Positions 7,999 to 18,423 of a stretch of DNA of 39,587 bases are shown in pieces; the stretch's first letter is position 1; each line of letters begins with the position of its first letter. Source of the DNA: SLST01 sp046538735 (GTDB lineage Bacteria; Spirochaetota; Spirochaetia; DSM-27196; SLST01). The position numbers and the translations under genes are program-made. The notes beneath the pieces were generated by a model. It ran no database searches. It was not told the origin of the DNA and was given only the letters and a program-made list of their open reading frames with translations. The stretch is taken from the NCBI GenBank assembly GCA_046538735.1, contig JBKHII010000021.1, positions 1-39,587 on the forward strand, in the 5' to 3' direction.

Positions 7999-9018
7999 TC
8001 ATCCTCCTCGGAGCACCGCGTCCAGCGCGTCGGCACCGACCTCGGTGATCGTGGTCTCGCCGAGCCGCCGCTGGAGAACGAAACGCACGCCGGCACGGCG
8101 CCGCTTCTTGTCCTTGTTCATGGCATCCCGGACTGCGTCTGCAATCGCCGGAAGTGGATCGACGCGATACTCGTAGCGCTCGAGGATCGAGCGGACTCTC
8201 CTCGCGTACGCCGCGTCGGTGATGCCGCTTGCGACGCCGAGGCGCATCGCCTGTGCCAGCCCCCACGCCACCGCCTCTCCGTGCGTCCACACGCCGAGGC
8301 CCTCAACGGATTCGAGCGCGTGTGCGAAGGTGTGCCCGAGGTTCAGGTACGCCCTCACGCCGCTTTCCACGAGATCGGCCTCCACGATTCCGCCCTTCAC
8401 CTCTACGCAGCGCCACACGGCATCGGCGAGCAGATCGGGATCGCGCGCGAGCACTCGATCCGGCTCGCGCTCGAGCAGATCGAGAAGCGCCTCGTCGCCC
8501 AGGAGCGCGGTCTTGATCGCTTCTGCGAGGCCGCTACGAAACTCGCGTTCGGGAAGCGTTCGAAGCACCTCAGGGGCGATTCGCACCTCGCGGGCCGGAT
8601 AGAAGGTCCCCACCATGTTCTTGTACCCGCCGAAGTTGACGCCGGTCTTGCCGCCGATCGCCGCGTCGACCATCGCCAGAAGCGACGTTGGAACGAGTAT
8701 CAGCGTGCATCCACGCATGTAGAGACTGGCCGCGCACGCCGCTATGTCGGTCACGACGCCGCCGCCGACGCCGACAACGGTCGAATCGCGCGTCAGATCG
8801 GCGTCCAGCATGCGATCGAGTATCTGACCGAGCGCGTTCCATGACTTCCAGGTCTCGCCGGTCGGAAGCTCGAGACGCTGCGCCGAGGCCGGAAGATACT
8901 GCGCCGTATTCACGTCGGCCAGCGCGAAGAGATCTGTATCAAGCCCGGCGTAGAGCTCGTCTGCGGCTACGATCGCCGTCGTGCAGGTGTAGCCGCCGAA
9001 ACGAAATGATCGCACCAT
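7999..9018 (-). CDS. aroB: 3-dehydroquinate synthase
   Basis: A 339-residue cytosolic enzyme for the second step of the shikimate pathway (DAHP to 3-dehydroquinate; NAD+ and a divalent metal). Visible signatures: GVGGGVVTDIAACAASLYMRG (shortened family form of the NAD-binding loop), PTSLLAMVDAAIGGKTGVN, the metal-ligand region FRSGLAEAIKTALL, and NLGHTFAHALE with GEAVAWG. Length is normal. The start at 9018 is chosen because similarity begins at VRSFRFGG; upstream open codons overlap the divergent SLBB gene. There is no ribosome binding site; TATAGT ends 7 nt before the ATG. First gene of an aroB-acetyltransferase pair. Confidence 0.93.
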   Translation of the reverse strand: MVRSFRFGGYTCTTAIVAADELYAGLDTDLFALADVNTAQYLPASAQRLELPTGETWKSWNALGQILDRMLDADLTRDSTVVGVGGGVVTDIAACAASLYMRGCTLILVPTSLLAMVDAAIGGKTGVNFGGYKNMVGTFYPAREVRIAPEVLRTLPEREFRSGLAEAIKTALLGDEALLDLLEREPDRVLARDPDLLADAVWRCVEVKGGIVEADLVESGVRAYLNLGHTFAHALESVEGLGVWTHGEAVAWGLAQAMRLGVASGITDAAYARRVRSILERYEYRVDPLPAIADAVRDAMNKDKKRRRAGVRFVLQRRLGETTITEVGADALDAVLRGG

Positions 9019-9024
9019 GCCGGG

Positions 9025-9053
9025 ACTATAGCAGTACTTCGCTGCTTTGCGAA
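9025..9053 (-). promoter_or_regulatory. Probable promoter of aroB, leaderless geometry
   Basis: Minus strand TTCGCA (9053-9048), 17-nt spacer, TATAGT (9030-9025), start codon at 9018. It lies back to back with the SLBB-gene promoter. Confidence 0.5.
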
Positions 9054-9062
9054 GCGTCGCGA

Positions 9063-9092
9063 TTGACGGCGGCTGGAGAGCGCCTGTAGTAT
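9063..9092 (+). promoter_or_regulatory. Probable promoter of the SLBB gene, leaderless geometry
   Basis: TTGACG (9063-9068), 18-nt spacer, TAGTAT (9087-9092), then 5 nt to the ATG at 9098. The predicted transcription start falls on the start codon. Confidence 0.55.
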
Positions 9093-9097
9093 GCCTC

Positions 9098-10663
9098 ATG
9101 ACTCGTGGCATGAGTTCGTTCGCTGCGATTCTCCTGTTGGTGTGCGGCCACATGACGGGCGCCCAGCAGAGCGGTGACTCGTCGTCCACGGCGGCTGCGG
9201 CCGGACCGGCGAGCGAGTCTGCTCGCCGGATCATTCACCTGGATCAATACCGGCCCACCCCCGGCGATGTCTACGATCTGACGATCAACTACGGGTTCGA
9301 CCCGGCCTTCGGTACGGGCGAAAGCGCACAATCCGAGGGCACCCGACGGACCGAGACGCTCCGCGTGATCATACGGTCCGATCATGAGCTCGACGTGCCG
9401 TACGCCGGGACGATCGATACAAGTGCGCTCACCTTCTCCGAACTGCAGGAGGTGGTCACCTCCCGCGTACGTGAGCGCCTGCTCGTCCCCTACGTCAGCC
9501 TTACGCTCGCGGCACCGGCAGTTTTTGACGTGTTTGTGTGGGGACAGGTCGAGTCGCCGGGGTACCACACGATGACGTCGCTCGATCGACTCGATGACGT
9601 CCTGCGGATCGCCGGCGGCACGAACGCCGCAGGGTCCAGGCGCCGCGTTGAGATCCATCGAAACGATGAGATCGCTCCTCACGATCTCGTTGCGTTCGTC
9701 GCGATGGGCCGGGAGGGCGAGAATCCGTTCCTGCGCCCCGGAGATCGCGTCTTCGTCCCGGCGCTGGAGTCCTCGGTGGAGATCCGTGGCGGCGTTGCCC
9801 GACCCGGCCGCTACGAGATCCTCGAAGACGAGGTAATCGGCCGGGTAATCGAGCTTGCGGGGGGACTGCTTCCGACCTCTCGACCGGACGAGGCCACGGT
9901 CACGCGCCTCACGGAGAGCGGCAGCTATGCGACACTCGACCCGGCGGGCATTGACCTGCCGGACCTGAACGTGCGGGCGGGTGACATCATTTCGATACCT
10001 ACCTCGGTGCCCGCGACCGCAACCGTATTGGTCGAGGGCGCCGTCCACCGCGGTCCGGTGGAGGAGACGGGCGCCCGATCGATTCCCACGGAGCCGATCC
10101 TGCTTGAGGTCTCCTACGCGCCCGGCATGACGGTCCTGCGGGTGCTCGAGCGATTCGGTGGGCCCACGAGCTTCGCCGAGCTCGATCGTGCGTTCATCAT
10201 TCGCGGAACGGACAACCGCCGCGAGCCCATTCCGGATCTGGAGACGCTCTGGCTGGAACGCCAATGGGATCGAGACATCGACATCGCACCGGGAGATCGT
10301 CTCGTGGTACCGATGCGCCGCCTCGTCGTGAATGTGGGCGGTTTCGTGAACCGCCCGGGCACCTTCCCGTTCACGAGCGGCTACTCCGCCGGAGACTACC
10401 TGGAGCTGGCCGGCGGGATCGACGTTGAGAACGGAAGCGCCGACCAAGTCTTCTTCGTTCGGCCCAACGGAACGAGGACGCGAGTTTCCGTGGACACGGC
10501 GGTCCCGACCGGAACCATGATCTATGTGGATCGCAACGGGTGGAGCCGTACCCGCGCCACGTTTGCCGACATCGTCACGGTGACGGGCTGGATAACGAGC
10601 ATCGTCGGCGCGACCGTTGTGATCTTCGAGTTCATACAGCTGTTCGATCCGGAGTTCCCGTAG
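9098..10663 (+). CDS. SLBB-domain polysaccharide export-like protein
   Basis: A 521-residue protein with an N-terminal hydrophobic signal (SSFAAILLLVCGHMTGA) and no clear lipobox. After a polysaccharide-export-like segment (about 45-140) come four SLBB-type repeats, starting near residues 141 (VFVWGQVESPGYH), 226 (VEIRGGVARPGRY), 307 (VLVEGAVHRGPV) and 407 (VVNVGGFVNRPGTF), each followed by an L-x-x-AGG or FGG turn. A membrane segment lies near the C-terminus (about 488-512). This resembles Wza-type outer-membrane export proteins, but no capsule gene cluster is next to it. It could also be a general periplasmic or envelope channel component. Divergent from aroB; no Shine-Dalgarno. Confidence 0.75.
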   Translation: MTRGMSSFAAILLLVCGHMTGAQQSGDSSSTAAAAGPASESARRIIHLDQYRPTPGDVYDLTINYGFDPAFGTGESAQSEGTRRTETLRVIIRSDHELDVPYAGTIDTSALTFSELQEVVTSRVRERLLVPYVSLTLAAPAVFDVFVWGQVESPGYHTMTSLDRLDDVLRIAGGTNAAGSRRRVEIHRNDEIAPHDLVAFVAMGREGENPFLRPGDRVFVPALESSVEIRGGVARPGRYEILEDEVIGRVIELAGGLLPTSRPDEATVTRLTESGSYATLDPAGIDLPDLNVRAGDIISIPTSVPATATVLVEGAVHRGPVEETGARSIPTEPILLEVSYAPGMTVLRVLERFGGPTSFAELDRAFIIRGTDNRREPIPDLETLWLERQWDRDIDIAPGDRLVVPMRRLVVNVGGFVNRPGTFPFTSGYSAGDYLELAGGIDVENGSADQVFFVRPNGTRTRVSVDTAVPTGTMIYVDRNGWSRTRATFADIVTVTGWITSIVGATVVIFEFIQLFDPEFP

Positions 10664-10759
10664 GCTGCCCGAGCGCTCCGTGGTGGTTGCGGCGGTGCAC
10701 ACGTGATCGTGTCGGCGGCTACTGAGAGGCGCCGACGCCGCGCGGTGCGTTCGCGCCTG

Positions 10760-11065
10760 CTACTCGGCATTGCCGCAGCCGATGGCGCGAACGAGATCTC
10801 GCACGAAGGGGTCGATAATCGAATAGATGCGTCGGTTTCCCTTCACCTCGCTCCGGACGATGCCCTTCTCCTTGAGCACGGCGAGATGTTGAGAGACGAC
10901 CGGCTGCGGTTGGTTGAGACACACCCAGAGCTCGGACACGCACGGATCCTCCTGACGAGCGATCGCACAGAGAAGCTTCAGACGAACCGGGTGGCCAAGT
11001 ACCTTGAGCTTCCGCGCGTGTTCCTCCAGCGCTTGTCCGCGCGCGGTCGAAATCTGTATCTCCAT
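10760..11065 (-). CDS. ArsR/SmtB-type winged-helix transcriptional regulator
   Basis: A 101-residue DNA-binding protein. Residues ~15-90 form a winged helix: LKVLGHPVRLKLLCAIA, a recognition helix QPVVSQHLAVLKEKGIV, and the wing SEVKGNRRIYSI. The alpha-3 region CVSELWVC keeps two cysteines and resembles the ELCVCDL metal box of ArsR, and there is another Cys near the C-terminus (CGNAE), so a metal or thiol signal is possible. The ATG at 11065 is preceded in frame by TTG TTG CTG, which could be used instead; I see no ribosome binding site. It follows fmdB by 49 nt and has possible boxes TTGCGA and TACCTT of its own. The target is unknown. Confidence 0.82.
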   Translation of the reverse strand: MEIQISTARGQALEEHARKLKVLGHPVRLKLLCAIARQEDPCVSELWVCLNQPQPVVSQHLAVLKEKGIVRSEVKGNRRIYSIIDPFVRDLVRAIGCGNAE

Positions 11066-11114
11066 CAGCAACAAGGTACCAATTCAATAGCGGATTCGCA
11101 ATATAGCAGCCGGT

Positions 11115-11444
11115 CTATCCAGCAACCTTCGCGGCCGTCTTCTTGGAGCCGGAACCGTCCTTCTTGGACGTGCTCTCGGTTGACGTGCCGGCGCCGCTCT
11201 TGCTCTCGGTCGTGGTCGCGGTCTCACTCTTCTTGCTCGAGGATCCGCCCTTCGATCCGGAAGATCGACTATCGGTCACGTAGAACCCGCTTCCCTTGAA
11301 GATGACCCCGAGTCCGCCGCCGATCAGGCGTTTGAGGCTGTTTCGTCCGCATTCCGGGCACTTCGTCAACGGATCGTCCGACATGTTCTGGAAGGCGTCG
11401 AAGGAGTGTCCGCATTTGGAGCATTCGTAATCGTACGTTGGCAT
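11115..11444 (-). CDS. FmdB-family zinc-ribbon protein
   Basis: A 109-residue small protein. The first ~50 residues are the FmdB/Zn-ribbon domain: PTYDYECSKCGHSFD and CPECGRNSLKRLIGGG give the CxxC...CxxC zinc site. The second half (from about residue 65) is a Ser/Thr/Lys-rich low-complexity tail, common in this family. The function is not known; family members are often called putative regulatory proteins. The start at 11444 has AGGTGA upstream. It lies downstream of hisF (61-nt gap) and upstream of the ArsR-type gene on the same strand. Confidence 0.85.
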   Translation of the reverse strand: MPTYDYECSKCGHSFDAFQNMSDDPLTKCPECGRNSLKRLIGGGLGVIFKGSGFYVTDSRSSGSKGGSSSKKSETATTTESKSGAGTSTESTSKKDGSGSKKTAAKVAG

Positions 11445-11505
11445 GGCTTCTTCACCTACCTCGTTGGTATCGATCGGTAATATACCGCAAGGGGCGGACG
11501 AACGA

Positions 11506-12273
11506 CTATACTCGGCGGACCGGGATACCCGCGTTGGACATCGCTGCCTTGATCGTGTCCAGCGAGTAGTCGCCGTAGTGGACCATGGAAGCAACGAGTG
11601 CGGCGTCCGCCGCTCCTTCCCGGAACACTTCCACGAGGTGCGCCGGCGTTCCGGCGCCACCGGAGGCGACGACGGGGACGCCCACGCCGGTCGCGATCAT
11701 GCGCGTCACCGTGAGCTCGTAGCCGTCACGCGTACCGTCGGCATCGATCGAGTTCACCACGATTTCGCCGGCACCGAGCCGCTCGGCCTCGCGTGCCCAC
11801 TCGAGCGCATCGAGGTCGGTCTTCACGCGCCCGCCGTTGATGACGACGCGATACCCGGAGGGCATCTCCGGGTCCGCGAGCGCGTCCATCCCCAGGACGA
11901 TTGCCTGGTTGCCGAACCGCTCGGCGCCTTCGGTAATGATCCGCGGATTCTTCACGGCCTGGCTGTTCACGCTCACCTTCTCGGCGCCGGCGAGGAGGAC
12001 CGCTCGCATGTCGTCGATCGATCCGATGCCGCCTCCTACCGAGAACGGGATGAAGATCTGCTCGGCGACGCGGCGCACGACGTCGATCATGATCCCGCGG
12101 CCCTCTGCGCTCGCGGTGATGTCGTAGAAGACGAGCTCGTCCACCCCTTGCTCGTAGTAGGATCGGGCCATCTCGACCGGATCGCCGATGTCCACATTGC
12201 CTTGGAACTTCACGCCCTTCGTCGTCTTGCCGTCGCGCACATCCAGGCAGACGATCACACGCTTCTGCAGCAT
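11506..12273 (-). CDS. hisF: Imidazole glycerol phosphate synthase, cyclase subunit HisF
   Basis: A 255-residue TIM-barrel enzyme that, with HisH, converts PRFAR and ammonia into IGP and AICAR in histidine biosynthesis. Visible are the catalytic VCLDVRDG strand, VSVNSQAV, GMDA in the barrel centre (the second catalytic Asp region), INGGR, NSIDADGTRDGY and ASGGAG phosphate loops. Its start overlaps the hisH stop by one base, so the two are translationally coupled, which fits the heterodimer. Normal length. Confidence 0.96.
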   Translation of the reverse strand: MLQKRVIVCLDVRDGKTTKGVKFQGNVDIGDPVEMARSYYEQGVDELVFYDITASAEGRGIMIDVVRRVAEQIFIPFSVGGGIGSIDDMRAVLLAGAEKVSVNSQAVKNPRIITEGAERFGNQAIVLGMDALADPEMPSGYRVVINGGRVKTDLDALEWAREAERLGAGEIVVNSIDADGTRDGYELTVTRMIATGVGVPVVASGGAGTPAHLVEVFREGAADAALVASMVHYGDYSLDTIKAAMSNAGIPVRRV

Positions 12274-12878
12274 CAGCGGGCCTCCATGAAGTTGCGGAGC
12301 ACCCGCAGCCCCACCTCACCCGACTTCTCCGGGTGAAACTGCGTCGCAACGAGATTGCCGCGCTCGATCGCGGCGGCGAAGGTGGGCCCGTACCCCGCCC
12401 ACGCGATCGCGTGAGCGTCGTCTGCGGGCGCGGGATAGTACGAGTGAACGAAGTAGAAGCTCGAGTTCTGAGGGATCCCGGCGAACAACCAGTGGCCCTC
12501 TCGATACGTGATCGAGTTCCATCCCATGTGGGGTATCTTGCCAACGTCCGCAGCGAACCGCTTCGCGGTCCCCGGCACGAGCCCGAGACACTGCGCGCCT
12601 CGCTCCTCGGTCGCGTCGAGCACGATCTGGCAGCCGACGCAGATCCCGAGGATCGGTACTCCCGCTGCGAATCGTTCTCTCATGGCGCGGTCCAGGCTGC
12701 GTTCGGAGAGGACGCGCATCGCGTGAGCTCCGTCGCCCACGCCGGGAAAGACGATCCGGTCCGCGGTAGCAACGCGCTCCGCATCGGCGGTGATCTCGAA
12801 CTCGACGCCGATGTGCTCGAGAGCGGTCTCCACGCTGCGGAGGTTGCCCGCATCGTAATCGACAACGATCGTCTTCAA
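12273..12878 (-). CDS. hisH: Imidazole glycerol phosphate synthase, glutamine amidotransferase subunit HisH
   Basis: A 201-residue class I glutamine amidotransferase that feeds ammonia to HisF. It shows VVDYDAGNLRSV at the N-terminus, PGVGDGAHAM, the nucleophile segment GICVGCQIVLD (Cys followed by Val and Gly) and the catalytic His-Glu in TQFHPEKSG. The start is a TTG at 12878 with GGAGG 7 nt upstream; it overlaps the stop of the upstream lipoprotein gene (TTGA). An unusual start codon, but the conserved N-terminus begins here. Confidence 0.95.
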   Translation of the reverse strand: MKTIVVDYDAGNLRSVETALEHIGVEFEITADAERVATADRIVFPGVGDGAHAMRVLSERSLDRAMRERFAAGVPILGICVGCQIVLDATEERGAQCLGLVPGTAKRFAADVGKIPHMGWNSITYREGHWLFAGIPQNSSFYFVHSYYPAPADDAHAIAWAGYGPTFAAAIERGNLVATQFHPEKSGEVGLRVLRNFMEAR

Positions 12879-13852
12879 GGTTGCACCTCCTGCTCTGCGC
12901 CGGTGATTCGCCGGATCGCGGTCACGAGCTCCTCGCGCTGCATCGGGATCTGCGCGAAGATCACGCGCGAGCCATCCACGGTGATGACCGCCTGTTCCTG
13001 GACGGCCGCGCTCTCGAGCCCGAGGGCCCGGACGAAGACGAGGACGAAGAGCCGGCCGAGTCGGCCGAAGAGCGCCGCACTCTGTTCGGATCGAAGCTCG
13101 ATCACACCGCCGAGCTCGAGCGGGGCACCGATCGCCTCTGCCGGAGTGTCAGGCGTCCCACCGTCTGCCTCGCCGGTGCCCGAGTCCGCCGCAACCCGGT
13201 TCGTGATCGAGAGCTCGATCCGTGCGATCGGCAGCCCTCGCGCGTCCACTCCGAGCGAACGAAGGAAGCCGGAGCCCGGCTCGTGGAAGACGAGAAGCGC
13301 GTCGGTCTGACCCACCCGTCCGACTCGTCGAAGCGATCGATAGACGGAGGGATCTATCTCGAGCTCTGCCGGCGGCCTGTCACGAAGCATCTCGAGCACT
13401 CTGCCGGTCGATACGTAGAGATAGTCGTCGGCGGGAAGCGCGAGCTGCAACGTCCCTTCCGCGCGGCGAAAGTAGACGCGCTCGCTCCCGGCGACTTGCG
13501 CGGTGTCTCGCTCGAGAGAATCGTCGCCGCCGAGCACCCACTCCACCAGCCCCTTGGGAAAGGCCCCGGAAACGACCGCGGAGAGCTCTGCAGGGCTGCC
13601 CGGCACGGCGCGGATGCCGCCGGCGATTCGACTCGTCCGATCGACGACGCCGATCAGTCCGGAGTCGAGCTCGCTCAACACGTAGCGCAGGAGCTCTCGA
13701 TTGCCCTCCACGTCCGCCGCGAACCACGTCGTGTAGTCGGTGAGGAGGAGGCTCTCCGGGAAACTAGGGAGATCGGGCTGCGGGGTCACGCAGCCGCTCA
13801 AGATCAGAACCACCGGAAGGAGCAGCGTCAGGAACCCGCCAGGCGCCCGCAT
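12875..13852 (-). CDS. Predicted lipoprotein of unknown function
   Basis: A 325-residue protein beginning with a lipoprotein signal peptide (GGFLTLLLPVVLILSGC; lipobox LSGC with Cys about residue 24). The rest is a soluble, mixed alpha/beta-looking chain with a hydrophobic stretch (LGRLFVLVFVRALGLESAA) near residue 275 and no motif I recognise. A Gly/Asp/Thr-rich linker lies near residue 240. The stop overlaps the hisH start, so translation is likely coupled and the three genes form one operon; why an envelope lipoprotein heads a histidine operon is unclear. No convincing ribosome binding site is seen before the ATG at 13852. Confidence 0.7.
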   Translation of the reverse strand: MRAPGGFLTLLLPVVLILSGCVTPQPDLPSFPESLLLTDYTTWFAADVEGNRELLRYVLSELDSGLIGVVDRTSRIAGGIRAVPGSPAELSAVVSGAFPKGLVEWVLGGDDSLERDTAQVAGSERVYFRRAEGTLQLALPADDYLYVSTGRVLEMLRDRPPAELEIDPSVYRSLRRVGRVGQTDALLVFHEPGSGFLRSLGVDARGLPIARIELSITNRVAADSGTGEADGGTPDTPAEAIGAPLELGGVIELRSEQSAALFGRLGRLFVLVFVRALGLESAAVQEQAVITVDGSRVIFAQIPMQREELVTAIRRITGAEQEVQP

Positions 13853-14010
13853 GGTTGGTACAGCGGCGCGACGCCCGCCGGGTGCGGTAGCGTGGCGCCC
13901 GCCGGATTCGACGGCGCCAAGCCGAATGCAATCGGCACCGCGTCCGGTCGCTACGCGGCCGTCCCGCCGACGCGCCGAGCCGGCGCTCCGGAAGCGAGCC
14001 GCCACGCGAA

Positions 14011-17148
<3,138 letters not shown>

Positions 17149-17239
17149 AACATCCTCCTGTCGTACCGCTCCCCGCGACGTGACAGCAGAGGTTTCAGCT
17201 GTCAAAGGAAACCGCGCCAGGAAGCAGGAAAGTCGACGA
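17149..17239 (-). promoter_or_regulatory. Structured 5' leader of ileS with a compact pseudoknot (17181-17213)
   Basis: Read as RNA 5' to 3' from 17213: GGUUUC, CUU, UGACAGC, U, GAAACC, UCU, GCUGUCA. GGUUUC pairs with GAAACC (6 bp) and UGACAGC with GCUGUCA (7 bp) in interlocked order, the layout of an H-type pseudoknot with loops of 3, 1 and 3 nt. The last strand can instead pair through CUGUC with GACAG at 17162-17158, which overlaps the AGGAGG ribosome binding site by two bases. This gives two exclusive states, one freeing and one masking the site. The ligand or signal, if any, is unknown; inference from base pairing only. Confidence 0.45.
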
Positions 17240-17245
17240 GCTTAG

Positions 17246-17274
17246 AGTGTAGGAAAAGAGGCCGAGCGGGTCAA
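17246..17274 (-). promoter_or_regulatory. Probable sigma-70 promoter of ileS
   Basis: Minus strand TTGACC (17274-17269), 17-nt spacer, TACACT (17251-17246). Transcription would start near 17239, leaving about 90 nt of leader. The -35 box lies at the end of the upstream deacetylase gene. Confidence 0.6.
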
Positions 17275-18035
17275 CGCGCGCGACCGGCGACCGCCGCGGC
17301 ACCCCGTTCGGGCAGCGCGAAGACCAGCCCCTTCTCGAGCAGTCGCGCAAGGATCGGCTGAAAGATCGACGTCGTCTCGGTGTGGTCGTGCAACAGCACG
17401 ATATCCTCCGATCCGAAGTGGTGGAGCCCGCGTCCGCCCTCGGGCTCGTTCTCCTCCATGCGCGAGAAGACATCCTCGGCGGATCGCACGCCGAACAGCG
17501 GCTCTTCCGAATGGATCGACCACTCCATGCAATCGTACGTCCAGTACCAATCGGCGTCGTCCAGGAGTCCGCGGTCGTGATACCAGCGATACGTGATTCC
17601 CGGGAACGCCGGCTGCGCGTAGCCGTGATCGCGCAGCGCGCGCTGGATCGCAGCCTTGCGAGCCGCACCTTCCGCGGTGAGATCCGCCTCCGTGTCCGAA
17701 CCGGTCAACGCCCCTTTATCGCCGTAGGGAAAGCGGAAGTAGCGCGGCGCAAACCGGCGTCCGGCCTCCGCGTGCAGCTGTTCGAGCAGCTCGTGCGTCC
17801 GCTCGATCTCGTGCCGACACGAGTCGAGCGATATCTCGCTGAACGAGGGGTGACTCCACGAGTGGTTGCCGAGCACGTGCCCGTCCGCGAGTGCGGCCGC
17901 GGCGAACGCGGGTCTCGCCTCGAGGTGCTCGCCCCAGCAGAAGAAGACGGCGGGGATCCGGAGCCTGCGGAGCACGTGGAGCTTCCGGTGCCAGTCGGCG
18001 GAGGGGGCGTCGTCTATGGTGAGGTAGGCGATCAT
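17271..18035 (-). CDS. Polysaccharide deacetylase (NodB-type)
   Basis: A 254-residue member of carbohydrate esterase family 4. Motif 1 is YLTIDDAPS (usual TFDDGP; the two Asp are kept), motif 2 NHSWSHP gives the HxxxH metal ligands, motif 3 FRFPYGDKG is the substrate groove, and LLHDH near residue 217 supplies the late His. Such enzymes remove acetyl groups from peptidoglycan or other N-acetyl sugars. No signal peptide is visible, so an extracytoplasmic place is not supported by the sequence. Start at 18035 with AAGGAG about 10 nt upstream. The gene before ileS on the same strand; divergent from the thioredoxin-like gene. Confidence 0.85.
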   Translation of the reverse strand: MIAYLTIDDAPSADWHRKLHVLRRLRIPAVFFCWGEHLEARPAFAAAALADGHVLGNHSWSHPSFSEISLDSCRHEIERTHELLEQLHAEAGRRFAPRYFRFPYGDKGALTGSDTEADLTAEGAARKAAIQRALRDHGYAQPAFPGITYRWYHDRGLLDDADWYWTYDCMEWSIHSEEPLFGVRSAEDVFSRMEENEPEGGRGLHHFGSEDIVLLHDHTETTSIFQPILARLLEKGLVFALPERGAAAVAGRAR

Positions 18036-18084
18036 GCGGTGCTACTCCTTGGTTTCGACCGTGGCCCGGGAACCTCCGCAATAC

Positions 18085-18090
18085 TATACT
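18085..18090 (+). promoter_or_regulatory. -10 box of the thioredoxin-like gene, leaderless geometry
   Basis: TATACT is followed by 6 nt and the GTG start at 18097. No good -35 hexamer is seen at 17 nt, and there is no separate Shine-Dalgarno sequence. Confidence 0.4.
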
Positions 18091-18096
18091 CTCGGA

Positions 18097-18423
18097 GTGG
18101 CATCGAACACCCCGGACAGCATCGACGTGTGGCTCGAAAAGCACGATCTCGCGCTCCTCGTGTTCACGACCCCCGACTGCGGCGCCTGCGACGCCCTGAA
18201 ACCGAAGGTCGCCGATCTCGCGAAGCGCTACCCTCGCCTCGCGGTACGATACATCGATCTCACCGAGAGTCCGGAGTCCGGGGGCCGGTACGGGGTCTTT
18301 GTCGTGCCCGTCTTTCTCCTCTTCGTTGCCGGCAAGGAGACGGTGCGACTCGCACGTTACTTCGGCATGCACGAGCTCGAGGAGCCGGTTGCGCGCTACT
18401 CGCGATTGCTGGAATCCGCATGA
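18097..18423 (+). CDS. Thioredoxin-fold protein
   Basis: A 108-residue small protein with a thioredoxin-like pattern: ALLVFTTPDCGACDALKP carries a CGAC (CxxC) redox site, followed by VRYIDLTESPE and a cis-Pro-type segment VFVVPVFLLFVAGKE. Without a signal peptide it is probably cytosolic and could reduce disulfides or act in redox sensing. The start is a GTG at 18097; an in-frame ATG-like start further up (18034) would overlap the divergent gene and lacks homology. Its stop overlaps the dus start (ATGA), so the two are coupled. Confidence 0.8.
   Translation: MASNTPDSIDVWLEKHDLALLVFTTPDCGACDALKPKVADLAKRYPRLAVRYIDLTESPESGGRYGVFVVPVFLLFVAGKETVRLARYFGMHELEEPVARYSRLLESA

Noticed and set aside
10664..10759. 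Hairpin ACACG-TGAT-CGTGT after the SLBB gene as a terminator
   Set aside because: Only 5 bp and no following T-run on either strand.
13853..14010. GC-rich gap between ileS and the lipoprotein gene, with a short direct repeat GCCCGCCGG
   Set aside because: The repeat is only 9 bp in a GC-rich stretch. I see no gene, tRNA or terminator in it.
17149..17239. T-box riboswitch before ileS
   Set aside because: The leader is only about 90 nt, there is no T-box consensus (TGGNACCGCG) and no terminator; the pairing seen is of another kind.
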